A stretch of 64,000 nucleotides of DNA from DUPQ01 sp041678685. GTDB taxonomy: Bacteria; Bacillota; Clostridia; DUPQ01. Below are positions 53,617 to 62,969 of this stretch, piece by piece. The notes under the pieces are model-generated. The model saw nothing but the letters and a program-made list of their open reading frames with translations, did no database searches and was not told the origin of the DNA. The stretch's first letter is position 1. The number at the start of each line of letters is the position of its first letter. The stretch covers positions 3,084-67,083 of the forward strand of contig JBAYNV010000002.1 in assembly GCA_041678685.1 (NCBI GenBank). The letters are read 5' to 3'. A program made the translations under genes and the position numbers.

Positions 53617-54858
53617 ATGAATTACTTCAGTGAAGATACACTTTTCTATAAATCATATAAACCATCCGAACTCCTCAGGAAGTATGGTTCGCCTTTATAT
53701 GTCTATAATGAAGATATATTAAGAAAAAGTGCCAGAGATCTTAAAAATCTGGTGGATCTTCCAAATTACGAAGTATCATATTCAATAAAAGCGAATTCTA
53801 ATCTGCATATTCTGAGAATATTGAAGGAAGAAGGCCTGCATGCCGATGCTATGAGTGACGGCGAGATATACATTTTAAATGAAGCAGGTTTTAAAAATGA
53901 GAATATATTCTATGTGTGTAATAATGTTTCTGCTGAGGAAATGAAGTATGCGCATGACAGAGGAATAATGATAAGCGTCGATTCATTATCACAGCTTAGA
54001 ACTTACGGTATGAATTTCCCAGGTACAAAAGTGGCTGTCAGACTGAATCCGGGAATAGGTGTCGGGCATCATCAGAAAGTCGTTACCGGAGGGAAAACCA
54101 CAAAGTTCGGTATAAATCTGGATATGATCCCGAACATAAAAGCCATTGAGTCTGAATTCGGCCTTACCATATCAGGTATCAACCAGCATTTGGGCTCATT
54201 GTTCATGTCAAGCATCGAATACCTCAGGGGAGTGAATGAACTTCTTGAGACAGCTTTACAGTTTAGGAATCTGGAATTCCTGGATTTCGGCGGAGGATTC
54301 GGTATCCCTTATGAAAAGCAGAACGGGCAGGAAAGGCTTGAGCTTATAGAATTTGGTAAAAAGCTGACAGAGGTCCTGCGAAATTGGCAGGAAACAAATG
54401 ATAAGCACATAATATTCAGGTGCGAACCTGGCAGATATATAGTAGCTGAATCGTCTATTCTGCTAGGAAGCGTATATGCAAAGAAGAGCAATTATGAGAA
54501 ACTGTTCATAGGAACCGACATCGGTTTTTCCGTCCTTATACGTCCTGCCATGTATGGATCCCATCATGATATAGAAGTATACAGAAATGATGAGCTTGTA
54601 CGGGATGATGTAAAGGAAACAGTGAATATAACAGGTAATATATGCGAAAGCGGAGATATACTTGCAGAAGAAAGAGAACTTCCTGTGATAACTGAAGGCG
54701 ACATATTGGGAGTAATGGATGCGGGAGCATACGGTTACTCAATGAGCTCGAACTATAATAACAGAATGCGTCCGGCTGAAGTGATGATCTTAAGCGACGG
54801 AAGCCTTAAACTTATACGAAGAAGAGATACTTACGAGGATCTTGTAAGAGGATTTTAG
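53617..54858 (+). CDS. lysA: diaminopimelate decarboxylase
   Basis: Converts meso-diaminopimelate to lysine, the last step of lysine synthesis. Alanine-racemase-fold PLP enzyme, 413 aa. PLP Lys58 in YSIKANSN, HLGS, FGGGFGIPY for phosphate, EPGRYIVAES, and the C-terminal CESGDIL with active-site Cys. DAP is also a cell-wall building block. No other dap gene is here. A related carboxynorspermidine or ornithine decarboxylase is less likely given the CESGD and GGGFG context. No clear ribosome site, so coupling to serS is likely. Confidence 0.9.
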   Translation: MNYFSEDTLFYKSYKPSELLRKYGSPLYVYNEDILRKSARDLKNLVDLPNYEVSYSIKANSNLHILRILKEEGLHADAMSDGEIYILNEAGFKNENIFYVCNNVSAEEMKYAHDRGIMISVDSLSQLRTYGMNFPGTKVAVRLNPGIGVGHHQKVVTGGKTTKFGINLDMIPNIKAIESEFGLTISGINQHLGSLFMSSIEYLRGVNELLETALQFRNLEFLDFGGGFGIPYEKQNGQERLELIEFGKKLTEVLRNWQETNDKHIIFRCEPGRYIVAESSILLGSVYAKKSNYEKLFIGTDIGFSVLIRPAMYGSHHDIEVYRNDELVRDDVKETVNITGNICESGDILAEERELPVITEGDILGVMDAGAYGYSMSSNYNNRMRPAEVMILSDGSLKLIRRRDTYEDLVRGF

Positions 54859-54889
54859 CAAATCATGTTCCATACAGGATAGTTTTATA

Positions 54890-54917
54890 AACAGATATGG
54901 AATATAATATATCTGTT
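54890..54917 (+). repeat. palindrome over the promoter of the amidohydrolase gene
   Basis: Perfect 9-bp arms AACAGATAT/ATATCTGTT with a 10-nt loop that contains TATAAT (54903-54908). It could be an operator covering the -10 of the next gene, or a hairpin at the end of lysA. There is no T-run. Confidence 0.55.
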
Positions 54918-54945
54918 CCTATTATTTCGTTCGGAGGGTCGATTT

Positions 54946-56250
54946 ATGAATACAATGATCAAAAATGCAGATATTCTGACTATGGATGATGATTTTACCA
55001 TTCTTAAAAATCAGGTCATTTGCGTAGAGAATGACCGTATAGTGTACATAGGTGAAGACGAACCTTTTTTCTTTCTTCCAAACAGAATGATAAATGCCAA
55101 AGGCAAGATAGTCATGCCCGGACTGGTCAATGCTCATACTCATTGCGCGATGACTCTTATGAGAAACAGATCAAATGATCTGCCTCTTGAAAGATGGCTG
55201 CAGGAAGGTATATTTCCTGTTGAAGCAAAACTGACATATAAGGATGTATATGCCGGAGCAATGCTTGGCATAACTGAAATGATCAAAAGCGGAACGGTCG
55301 CATATCTTGATATGTATTACATACATGAAGCATCGCTTGAAGCAATCGAGAGTACAGGTATAAGGGCAAATCTTTCATATGGAGTTTCTACATCAAGCAA
55401 GGTAAAGGAACTTGGAAAAGAAGGAGCCTTGCAATACTGTGTTGACTTTCTGACTCAGAACAAGAACAGATTCAAAGGCAGAGTGAATACATCCGTCGAA
55501 GTCCATTCGGTTTATCTTGTGGATGAACCGGAATTGGTATTGAGCGCTAAGATATCAGAAAATACCGGTACGCTTATACATATACATCTTCATGAAACTG
55601 AAACAGAAGTGGCAAACTGTATCAGCCGGTATGGTATGACGCCTATCCAGCTGTGCAAAAAAACAGGCATCCTGGACCGTCCCGTGACTGCAGCACATAC
55701 GGTAGCGGTAAATGATGAAGATATGGTGCTTTTAAAGGAAAAGAATGTGATCCCAGTACATAATCCGTCAAGTAATATGAAACTGGGGAGCGGATTTGCG
55801 AATGTACCCAAAATGATTCAAATGGGTATTCCAGTTGCTTTAGGAACCGACGGAGCCGCAAGTAACAATACACTGGATATGTTTATGGAAATGCATATAG
55901 CATCAATAATACATAAGGGATATACACATGACTATTCAGTCATGAATGCAAAAGAAGTACTGAAAATGGCTACCAGGAACGGTGCCAAAGCATTGGGATT
56001 CAATGACACAGGAATGATCAGGGTCGGAATGAAATGCGATCTGATGATCATCGATACGAATAGTGTGAACATGGTGCCTTTCCATGATCCGGTATCCGCT
56101 TTAGTATACAGTGCAAGAGCGACTGATGTCGATACTGTGATGGTAAACGGGGAGATCCTGATGCAGGGCAGAGAACTGAAGACGATCGATGAGGAAAAAG
56201 TGAAATTTGAAGCCGGCAGAGTAGCAAAACGCTTGTATTCAGAATTTTGA
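54946..56250 (+). CDS. amidohydrolase, 5-methylthioadenosine/S-adenosylhomocysteine deaminase-like
   Basis: Metal-dependent deaminase of the TRZ/ATZ class. 434 aa. His64-x-His66 in NAHTHCAMT, HLHETETEV, TAAHTVAV for the third metal His, and ALGTDGAASNN with the catalytic Asp. In bacteria with this architecture the usual substrates are MTA and SAH, which are deaminated to inosine forms in the methionine salvage network. Guanine or chlorohydrolase activity is possible but less common. CGGAGGG ribosome site and probably its own promoter. Confidence 0.87.
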   Translation: MNTMIKNADILTMDDDFTILKNQVICVENDRIVYIGEDEPFFFLPNRMINAKGKIVMPGLVNAHTHCAMTLMRNRSNDLPLERWLQEGIFPVEAKLTYKDVYAGAMLGITEMIKSGTVAYLDMYYIHEASLEAIESTGIRANLSYGVSTSSKVKELGKEGALQYCVDFLTQNKNRFKGRVNTSVEVHSVYLVDEPELVLSAKISENTGTLIHIHLHETETEVANCISRYGMTPIQLCKKTGILDRPVTAAHTVAVNDEDMVLLKEKNVIPVHNPSSNMKLGSGFANVPKMIQMGIPVALGTDGAASNNTLDMFMEMHIASIIHKGYTHDYSVMNAKEVLKMATRNGAKALGFNDTGMIRVGMKCDLMIIDTNSVNMVPFHDPVSALVYSARATDVDTVMVNGEILMQGRELKTIDEEKVKFEAGRVAKRLYSEF

Positions 56251-56268
56251 TGAGGAGGTAATTGTCAT

Positions 56269-57300
56269 ATGCAACACAGGATAACCGAAAAAAAACCATT
56301 GCTTAATGGATCAGGCAGCTTGAATGAATGTGGATATGCCACCGGATTGATACTTGATTACAACAGAAAAGATATAAAAGCCAGGCAGATGAGGATCAAG
56401 GAGTGGGATTACTATCTGATCAGCAACAGCAGATTCGCTTTAGCGCTTACTATAGATGACAACTCATATATGGGTCTGGATTCCGTTTCCTTCCTTGATT
56501 TTGAAAAAGCATGGGAGCATACTTCTTCGCCTATGCAGTTCATGACCAAAGGCAGAAAGAACCTGCCTCCTACATCAGACAAAGGGGATATCGTCAGTAG
56601 CGGTAAAGGGTACAGGATAGAGTTTTTAAATGACGGCAAAAGCAGAAAACTGTCTGTCCGTATGGATGATTTCATGAATAAGATACCTTTGAAAGCAGAG
56701 ATCGTTCTTTATGAGGCACCGCAGGAATCAATGGTCATCGCTACTCCTTTCAAAGACGATACTCTTGCTTTTTACTATAATCAGAAGATCAACTGTATGA
56801 AAGCTAAAGGATATATTGATTTTAATAATGTAAAATACGAATTCGATCCATCCGATTCGATGGCTGTATTGGATTGGGGAAGAGGAGTATGGACATATAA
56901 GAACAGCTGGTACTGGGGATCCGGTTCAGGATATGTTAACGGTATACCTTTTGGATTCAATATAGGTTATGGCTTTGGCGATACTTCGAAAGCTTCTGAA
57001 AATATGCTTTTTTATAATGGTAAAGCCCACAAACTTGATAAGGTGGATTTCATGATCCCTCATACGGGCGACAGGTATGATTTCATGTCTCCATGGAAAT
57101 TTACGAGTAATGACAACAGGTTCGTGATGGATTTCATTCCGATACTTGACAGAGCCTCCTGTACATCGTTAGCGATAATAAAGAGCGATCAGCATCAGGT
57201 CTTCGGGAGGTTCACAGGCACTGCTGTGCTTGATGACGGAACAGTGATAAACATCAAGGATTTTATCGGGTTTGCTGAAAAAGTGTTTAATAAATGGTAG
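56269..57300 (+). CDS. DUF2804-family protein
   Basis: 343 aa. The two conserved boxes of DUF2804 are visible: DWGRGVWTYKNSWYWGSGSG and the GFNIGYGFGDTSKASEN segment. The predicted fold is all-beta and the function is unknown. No signal peptide. GAGGAGG upstream of the ATG. It lies 19 nt after the amidohydrolase and 37 nt before rhaA on the same strand, so the three may be co-transcribed. Confidence 0.85.
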   Translation: MQHRITEKKPLLNGSGSLNECGYATGLILDYNRKDIKARQMRIKEWDYYLISNSRFALALTIDDNSYMGLDSVSFLDFEKAWEHTSSPMQFMTKGRKNLPPTSDKGDIVSSGKGYRIEFLNDGKSRKLSVRMDDFMNKIPLKAEIVLYEAPQESMVIATPFKDDTLAFYYNQKINCMKAKGYIDFNNVKYEFDPSDSMAVLDWGRGVWTYKNSWYWGSGSGYVNGIPFGFNIGYGFGDTSKASENMLFYNGKAHKLDKVDFMIPHTGDRYDFMSPWKFTSNDNRFVMDFIPILDRASCTSLAIIKSDQHQVFGRFTGTAVLDDGTVINIKDFIGFAEKVFNKW

Positions 57301-57337
57301 AATTAATACGACATAAAGAAATATAGGAGGATTTGGA

Positions 57338-58597
57338 ATGTACAGTACTGATAAGGGATATAAAATAGCTAAGGATTATTATAAACGATATGGCATCGAT
57401 GTGGAAAAGGCCATAAAGATATGTGACAGTGTCCCCATATCCATACACTGCTGGCAGGGTGATGATGTAGGAGGTTTTGAAAAGAAACCCGCTGACTTAA
57501 GCGGAGGGATACAGGTAACAGGCAATCATCCCGGTAAAGCAAGAACAGCTGATGAGCTCAGATCTGATCTGGAATTTGCGATGAAGCATGTACCCGGAGT
57601 AAAAAAGGTCAATTTACATGCGAATTATCAGGAAGCGGACAGATTTGTCGACAGGGATGAAATAAAACCTGAGCATTTTAAAAAGTGGGCTGACTGGGCG
57701 GTAGAAAAGGGGATCGGGCTGGATTTTAATCCGACATATTTCTCTCATCCCAAGAGTGCGAACGGCACATTATCTGCTAAGGATGATTCAATAAGGGAAT
57801 TCTGGATACGCCATGGCATAGCATGCGAAAAGATAGGTGAATATTTCTACGAAAGAACAGGAAAAGTATGTGTTGTGAACCACTGGACATCAGACGGTTC
57901 AAAAGAGATCCCGCAGGATACATTAGGCCCGAGAATGAGACTGAAAGACAGTTATGACAGGATATTTGCTGCTACCAGGGACTGTAAAGGCGTAGTAAAT
58001 GCAATTGAATCAAAACTCTTTGGTATCGGTTTGGAAAGCTATACGACAGGCAGCTTGGAATTCTGCATGGGATATGTACTGAGTAAAAAGAATCCTAATA
58101 TAATCATCACTCTTGATACAGGACATTATCATCCTACTGAAATGGTTTCAGCAAAATTATCCGGTGTGTATACATTCCAGCAGTCATTGCTTCTGCACGT
58201 CAGCAGACCTGTAAGATGGGATTCGGACCATGTTGTAGCATTAGATGACGAGACAAAGGCTCTCTTTGAAGAGCTCGTTAAAATAAACAAGCTTAAGAAC
58301 ACATATGTGTCAACGGACTATTTTGATGGGTCTATAAACAGGGTAATGGCTTGGGTGACAGGATTGAGAAACACGAGAAAAGCGATACTTGCAGCTTTGC
58401 TGCAGCCAAATGACCTTATACTTCAGGCAGAAAATGACGGTGATCTCAGTTCACGGCTGGCAATAAGGGAAGAATTCAAATCTGCACCTTTCGGATTGGT
58501 TTGGGATCATTACTGTGATAAGAACGGATCCGGATCCGGTCTCTACTGGGTAACGGACATCAAGACATATGAAAACGATGTATTGAACAAGAGATAA
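57338..58597 (+). CDS. rhaA: L-rhamnose isomerase
   Basis: Converts L-rhamnose to L-rhamnulose. 419 aa, metal-dependent TIM barrel of the xylose-isomerase-like group. SIHCWQGDDVGGFE at the start, VNLHANYQEAD, HWTSDGSKEIP, IESKLFGIGLESYT and the DTGHYHPTE metal site, all typical of the RhaA family. AGGAGG ribosome site. RhaB, RhaD and a transporter are not adjacent, so the rest of the rhamnose pathway must lie elsewhere or the enzyme acts on a related sugar. Followed by a bidirectional terminator. Confidence 0.95.
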   Translation: MYSTDKGYKIAKDYYKRYGIDVEKAIKICDSVPISIHCWQGDDVGGFEKKPADLSGGIQVTGNHPGKARTADELRSDLEFAMKHVPGVKKVNLHANYQEADRFVDRDEIKPEHFKKWADWAVEKGIGLDFNPTYFSHPKSANGTLSAKDDSIREFWIRHGIACEKIGEYFYERTGKVCVVNHWTSDGSKEIPQDTLGPRMRLKDSYDRIFAATRDCKGVVNAIESKLFGIGLESYTTGSLEFCMGYVLSKKNPNIIITLDTGHYHPTEMVSAKLSGVYTFQQSLLLHVSRPVRWDSDHVVALDDETKALFEELVKINKLKNTYVSTDYFDGSINRVMAWVTGLRNTRKAILAALLQPNDLILQAENDGDLSSRLAIREEFKSAPFGLVWDHYCDKNGSGSGLYWVTDIKTYENDVLNKR

Positions 58598-58602
58598 CAT
58601 AC

Positions 58603-58634
58603 AAAAAGAACCGGTCAGCTGACCGGTTCTTTTT
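58603..58634. terminator. bidirectional terminator between rhaA and lacZ
   Basis: A perfect 32-bp palindrome with five A before and five T after the GAACCGGTCAG core on both strands. It sits between two convergent genes, so it can end both transcripts. Confidence 0.95.
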
Positions 58635-58649
58635 AAATCCAAACACTTA

Positions 58650-61600
58650 TTACTTTGATCTTCTGTTATACATAAGCTGCTCGGTAAGTTCAGAATCCGA
58701 GAATGGTGCGAAGGTGAAGGAAAAACGGTTGGGATTTGTGAACAGAAGGTATTTATCCTGAGGTTTAGGCCCGCATGCGTTACTTCCAAGGCCGCTTTGC
58801 ATATAGTCTATATTCACATATATATTTCCATCACGCTTAAGATCGCAATTGTGTTTTGCTTTTTCCAGCTGTTCCATCGAATAGTAACCCGTACTGAAAC
58901 TGAATGTATCCAGACCGCCATAGAATATTCCCTGGCCGATATTGTTCTTAAGGCTGAACCAGCGGGTATCACATCTGTTTGCGCTATCTTGGGGCTTTTC
59001 AAATGGTTCAGCCATATCTTCTACCGAACTTTCGAATATACCAATAACTGTACTTTCTTTCTTGTCTACATAATTGTTATGGAACCCTCTGCCAAACCAT
59101 CTGATATATTCATATTCATCAGGTATCTGCATCTTCATTCCGAATCTTGGAAGATATAACGTCGTCCACTGGCCATCCTTGAACTGGAAATTTATAAAAT
59201 CGTTCATCGGTTCATATGCTGAATCTACAGTGACCTGCCCGTTAGTGAATACTTTATATATCGTTCTCGTACGAAGGACCGGTTTCTTTGTCTTTGCTCC
59301 AAATACTGAGGCAACAGAGAACACGCACTGCTTCCCGCCGGATTTGAAATTACACACCTCAACACGTTTCATAAGGCAGTTGAGACCGTAATCTTTCCAT
59401 ACCCTGACTATTTTTGAAGCATCGTTATCTGTCGGAGCTCTATAGAAGCTTTCTTCAATTCCATTACCGAGAATAAGCTCGCTCCCGTTTACTATATAAG
59501 AAGTGAGAGTCCCGTAGAATTTGGAAAACGCTATTCTGAAACCCTCACCATACACCAGATATTCAGATTGAGTTTCCATATATGTAAGATCATTTTTCAT
59601 GCGAGGTGCAGCGGTTTCGAATTTTGCATCCAGAATGACCTGTGATCTTGCAACTTCGTATCCGCGTTTTGCGAACGGTGTGTTGTCGTTATATTCAAAA
59701 TAGAATGTGAGCTGGACATCCCCCTGCACATTCGCATCAAAATCCAATGTATAGTTTTTTGTTTCATGAGGCAGTATGGCAAGGTTGCTGATGGATCCTG
59801 TATATATGACCTCACCGTTTTTTGTAAGCTCGTAATGTGCAGATATATTCGATGCATCAGCAAAATCAAGCATATTCATGATAGATACGGTATTCGTATG
59901 CTTATCGAATTCCTTTACTGATACAGGTTCATATGCTTTTTTTAATTCCTGGAGGCATGTCTTTGGGATCCTGTCAGCAGTATTGTATGCATCGTTGCAG
60001 AATGTGCCATCATTTGGTTCATCTCCAAAGTCACCGCCATATGATATGAATGGAGTACCGTCTTCTTTATATGCCAGAAGGCCATGATCTGCCCATTCCC
60101 ATACGCATCCTCCCATAAGACGCGGATATGTATAAATTATATTCCAGTAATCTACAAGGCTTCCGGGTCCACATCCCATTCCGTGCTCATATTCACAAAG
60201 GAAGTAAGGACGTTTTTCATTTAAACTGCCTTGCTCTTCAAGCGGCGTAAGGTCAGTATACATGGCAGAAACTACATCCACAGCTTCGTCAGTAAGGGCT
60301 CTTTCAAAATGTATCGGCCTTGTATCAACGCTTCTGATATACCTTATCATGGCTTTATGGTTTTCACCGTATCGCGCTTCATTGCCAAGTGACCACATTA
60401 TAACGCATGGATGATTCTTATCCCTCTGTACAAGGCGTTGCGCTCTGCTCACGAAATGCTTCTCCCATGCCGGTTTATCCGATACATCGTATAGCGGATC
60501 GTCATAACGGAATCCGTGCGTTTCCAGGTCGCATTCATCAATGACATACAGACCGTATTCGTCACAGAGCTGATAAAGATACGGATCATTTGGATAATGG
60601 CTCGTCCTGATGGTATTGATGTTGTGTCTTTTCATCATCAATATATCATTAAGCATGACATCCCTTGATACCGCATGTCCCGTCAGAGCATAAGTATCAT
60701 GCCTGTTTGTACCCTTTATCTTCACAGGAGTATGGTTTATCATGAAAACCCCGTTAATGATGTCTATAACACGGAATCCCACCTTGCATGTGCGTATGTC
60801 GACCGAATTTCCTTTCGGATCCCTGTATATAATTAGTAATGTATATAGATTCGGCTGTTCCGCTGTCCAGTGTTTCAAACCTTCAATATGCATATCGATC
60901 TTATGATCTACTGAAGGTCTTGAAAATACAAGCATGCCCTCACTGTCATACAGCTCGAAATTCAACATATATCCCTTAAGGGACTTGCTTGTAATTACAT
61001 CTACAGAAATGTCTGTCAACGTGGTTTTTACCGTGAAATCGAGTATTTCGCTTGCATTGTGCGAAGTGATATATACTTCCCTGAAGATCCCTGACAGTCT
61101 GTAAAAATCCTGGCACTCAAGATAGCTTGTAGCGCTCATCTTAAATACCGAAACAACGAGCATGTTTGCACCGGGATGAAGGAATGTCGTTATGTCAAAC
61201 TCGCTCGGCATATGAGAACCCTGTGAATAACCGGCCTCATTACCATTGACATAAACAATGAATGAAGAATTCACGCCTCCGAAATAAAGAACAGTTTTTC
61301 TGTCTGTGAATGTATTGGGCAGTATGAATACCGTACGGTATATGCCCACAGGATTGATATCAGGAATATATGGAGGATCTACAGGGTAGGGATAACGTGT
61401 GTTGATATATTGAGGTATATCATATCCCTGTGCCTGCCATGATGACGGGACAGGCGTTTTATCCCATTTAGAATCATCAAATTCAGGAAGATGGAAGCCT
61501 TCAGGTACGGAAAATTCATTTTCCAAATATTTAAAATTCCATTTTCCATTAAGTGACAGAAAATACGGCGATAATCCTCTGATATCCACTTTTGCATCTG

Positions 61601-61685
61601 ATATATCAGAGTACGGTATCGATGTGCAATGCGGGAACAATACATTGATACCTATGATATCTAAATTTCTGTTGTAACTGTTCAT
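58650..61685 (-). CDS. lacZ: beta-galactosidase, LacZ type (GH2)
   Basis: Hydrolyses beta-galactosides. 1011 aa, cytoplasmic, with no signal peptide. The start ATG at 61685 follows TAAGGAGG. An upstream in-frame start at 61712 would fall in the -10 region and was rejected. N-terminal sugar-binding domain with LSLNGKWNF and VPSSWQ. TIM barrel with the acid/base Glu in GNEARYG and the nucleophile Glu in CEYEHGMGCGPGS. C-terminal domain 5 follows. No lac permease is adjacent. It faces rhaA convergently, and both are sugar enzymes. Confidence 0.96.
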   Translation of the reverse strand: MNSYNRNLDIIGINVLFPHCTSIPYSDISDAKVDIRGLSPYFLSLNGKWNFKYLENEFSVPEGFHLPEFDDSKWDKTPVPSSWQAQGYDIPQYINTRYPYPVDPPYIPDINPVGIYRTVFILPNTFTDRKTVLYFGGVNSSFIVYVNGNEAGYSQGSHMPSEFDITTFLHPGANMLVVSVFKMSATSYLECQDFYRLSGIFREVYITSHNASEILDFTVKTTLTDISVDVITSKSLKGYMLNFELYDSEGMLVFSRPSVDHKIDMHIEGLKHWTAEQPNLYTLLIIYRDPKGNSVDIRTCKVGFRVIDIINGVFMINHTPVKIKGTNRHDTYALTGHAVSRDVMLNDILMMKRHNINTIRTSHYPNDPYLYQLCDEYGLYVIDECDLETHGFRYDDPLYDVSDKPAWEKHFVSRAQRLVQRDKNHPCVIMWSLGNEARYGENHKAMIRYIRSVDTRPIHFERALTDEAVDVVSAMYTDLTPLEEQGSLNEKRPYFLCEYEHGMGCGPGSLVDYWNIIYTYPRLMGGCVWEWADHGLLAYKEDGTPFISYGGDFGDEPNDGTFCNDAYNTADRIPKTCLQELKKAYEPVSVKEFDKHTNTVSIMNMLDFADASNISAHYELTKNGEVIYTGSISNLAILPHETKNYTLDFDANVQGDVQLTFYFEYNDNTPFAKRGYEVARSQVILDAKFETAAPRMKNDLTYMETQSEYLVYGEGFRIAFSKFYGTLTSYIVNGSELILGNGIEESFYRAPTDNDASKIVRVWKDYGLNCLMKRVEVCNFKSGGKQCVFSVASVFGAKTKKPVLRTRTIYKVFTNGQVTVDSAYEPMNDFINFQFKDGQWTTLYLPRFGMKMQIPDEYEYIRWFGRGFHNNYVDKKESTVIGIFESSVEDMAEPFEKPQDSANRCDTRWFSLKNNIGQGIFYGGLDTFSFSTGYYSMEQLEKAKHNCDLKRDGNIYVNIDYMQSGLGSNACGPKPQDKYLLFTNPNRFSFTFAPFSDSELTEQLMYNRRSK

Positions 61686-61710
61686 ACGAAACCTCCTTAA
61701 ATCCATACAC

Positions 61711-61719
61711 ATTATATCA
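61711..61719 (-). promoter_or_regulatory. extended -10 promoter of lacZ
   Basis: Minus-strand TGATATAAT, a perfect -10 with TGn extension, 26 nt from the lacZ start. No matching -35 at 17 bp. Confidence 0.6.
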
Positions 61720-61814
61720 AAGTAAGTTCTTCAATGACATATATAAAACAGATTAACACCTTAATGTGAAGGTATTGTGAGAATTCAGCGTTAAGATACA
61801 AATTTATAATACTA

Positions 61815-61823
61815 TGATATAAT
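61815..61823 (+). promoter_or_regulatory. extended -10 promoter of the serine hydrolase gene
   Basis: TGATATAAT, identical to the ruvC and miaB extended -10, 19 nt before the ATG. Divergent from the lacZ promoter. Confidence 0.6.
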
Positions 61824-61841
61824 TTACAGGCAGGAGTAATG

Positions 61842-62939
61842 ATGAGTAATAACAATAAAAGCAGATCGGATAAAGCGAAAATAAGTAAAAAGCATAAGAC
61901 TACATTCAGGATATTTGCGGTCATTTTCATTATTATTATGATCATCTGTTTTACGATCGCGTACAAACAGGGATGGTTGAAATTCAAAATTGAGATAATA
62001 CCGACAGAAACGATCTCACCTGAGCAGTCGCAGCCTATACCAAGTGAACAGCCTTCAGAAACTGCATCTGTTGAACCGCAGCCTTCAGAAACGCCAATAC
62101 AGACACCTGAAATATTACCCGGATATACAAAGATAAATACACTTTATAAATTAACAGATTATCTTGATTATCTTTTGTCCCATGATAAAGGCCAGTATGG
62201 CCTCATATATTACAACTATACCACCAATGATACGATACAAATACAGGATCAGGAGTTGTATGTAGCCGCATCTTCAACTAAAGTCCCTATGGTGATGTAT
62301 GTTTTTCATGCAGCAAAAGAAGGACTCATATCGTTAGATACTGAAATTGAATATATCGAATCAGACTTCGAATACGGAACAGGAATCATATATAAAGGAC
62401 AATTCGGAGATAAGTATACTGTGAAAACGTTATGCGAATATTCTTTGATGTATAGCGATAACTGTGCGATCAATATGCTCATCAGGACATGCGGAGAGTG
62501 GAACATGGTCAACTATATGAATTCACTTGGCGCTACTGTGGATTATTTATGGAAAAGATGGAAAACGTGCCCGTATGACCTGTCGCTTTACTATAAGGAA
62601 CTGAAAAGACTGACTGAAGAGGATCCCGAATATTACGGATGTATACTGGATTGGCTCTATGATACAACGGTAGGTAACTGGCTGTCAGCAAAGTCAGTAC
62701 TACCTCATGACATTGTAGTTGCATCAAAAATAGGTGTGAATAATGAGCTTCTTACACTGAACGATACGATACTCGTTTACGCAAAGGATACATATATTCT
62801 GTCTTACTGTTCATGCTACATGGATTCGGTCGAGGAGTCTTCTGAAGTTTTGAAAAAGATAAGCCTGGCGATATTTGAGTATGTACAGAATGGTTACTCT
62901 GTTGTGGAATGGGATGGATCAAGCGACAAAGTGCAATGA
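61842..62939 (+). CDS. membrane-anchored serine hydrolase, class A beta-lactamase fold
   Basis: 365 aa. Basic N-terminus, one transmembrane helix (about 24-44), then a Pro/Ser/Glu/Gln-rich linker (about 55-85), then a penicillin-binding serine hydrolase domain outside the cell. Catalytic motifs: SSTK with nucleophile Ser (AASSTKVPM), YSDN as the second triad motif, and SKIG as the KTG equivalent. The omega-loop Glu of true class A lactamases is not obvious, so beta-lactam hydrolysis is unproven. A cell-wall peptidase or penicillin-binding role is as likely. ATG 61842 is preferred over 61839 by distance to AGGAG. Confidence 0.85.
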   Translation: MSNNNKSRSDKAKISKKHKTTFRIFAVIFIIIMIICFTIAYKQGWLKFKIEIIPTETISPEQSQPIPSEQPSETASVEPQPSETPIQTPEILPGYTKINTLYKLTDYLDYLLSHDKGQYGLIYYNYTTNDTIQIQDQELYVAASSTKVPMVMYVFHAAKEGLISLDTEIEYIESDFEYGTGIIYKGQFGDKYTVKTLCEYSLMYSDNCAINMLIRTCGEWNMVNYMNSLGATVDYLWKRWKTCPYDLSLYYKELKRLTEEDPEYYGCILDWLYDTTVGNWLSAKSVLPHDIVVASKIGVNNELLTLNDTILVYAKDTYILSYCSCYMDSVEESSEVLKKISLAIFEYVQNGYSVVEWDGSSDKVQ

Positions 62940-62969
62940 ATCACACTGATTTATGAATCTTTTTTCAGG

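Noticed and set aside
61686..61712. Longer start for lacZ
   Set aside because: It would begin inside the -10 box. The ATG at 61685 has AAGGAGG at the right distance.
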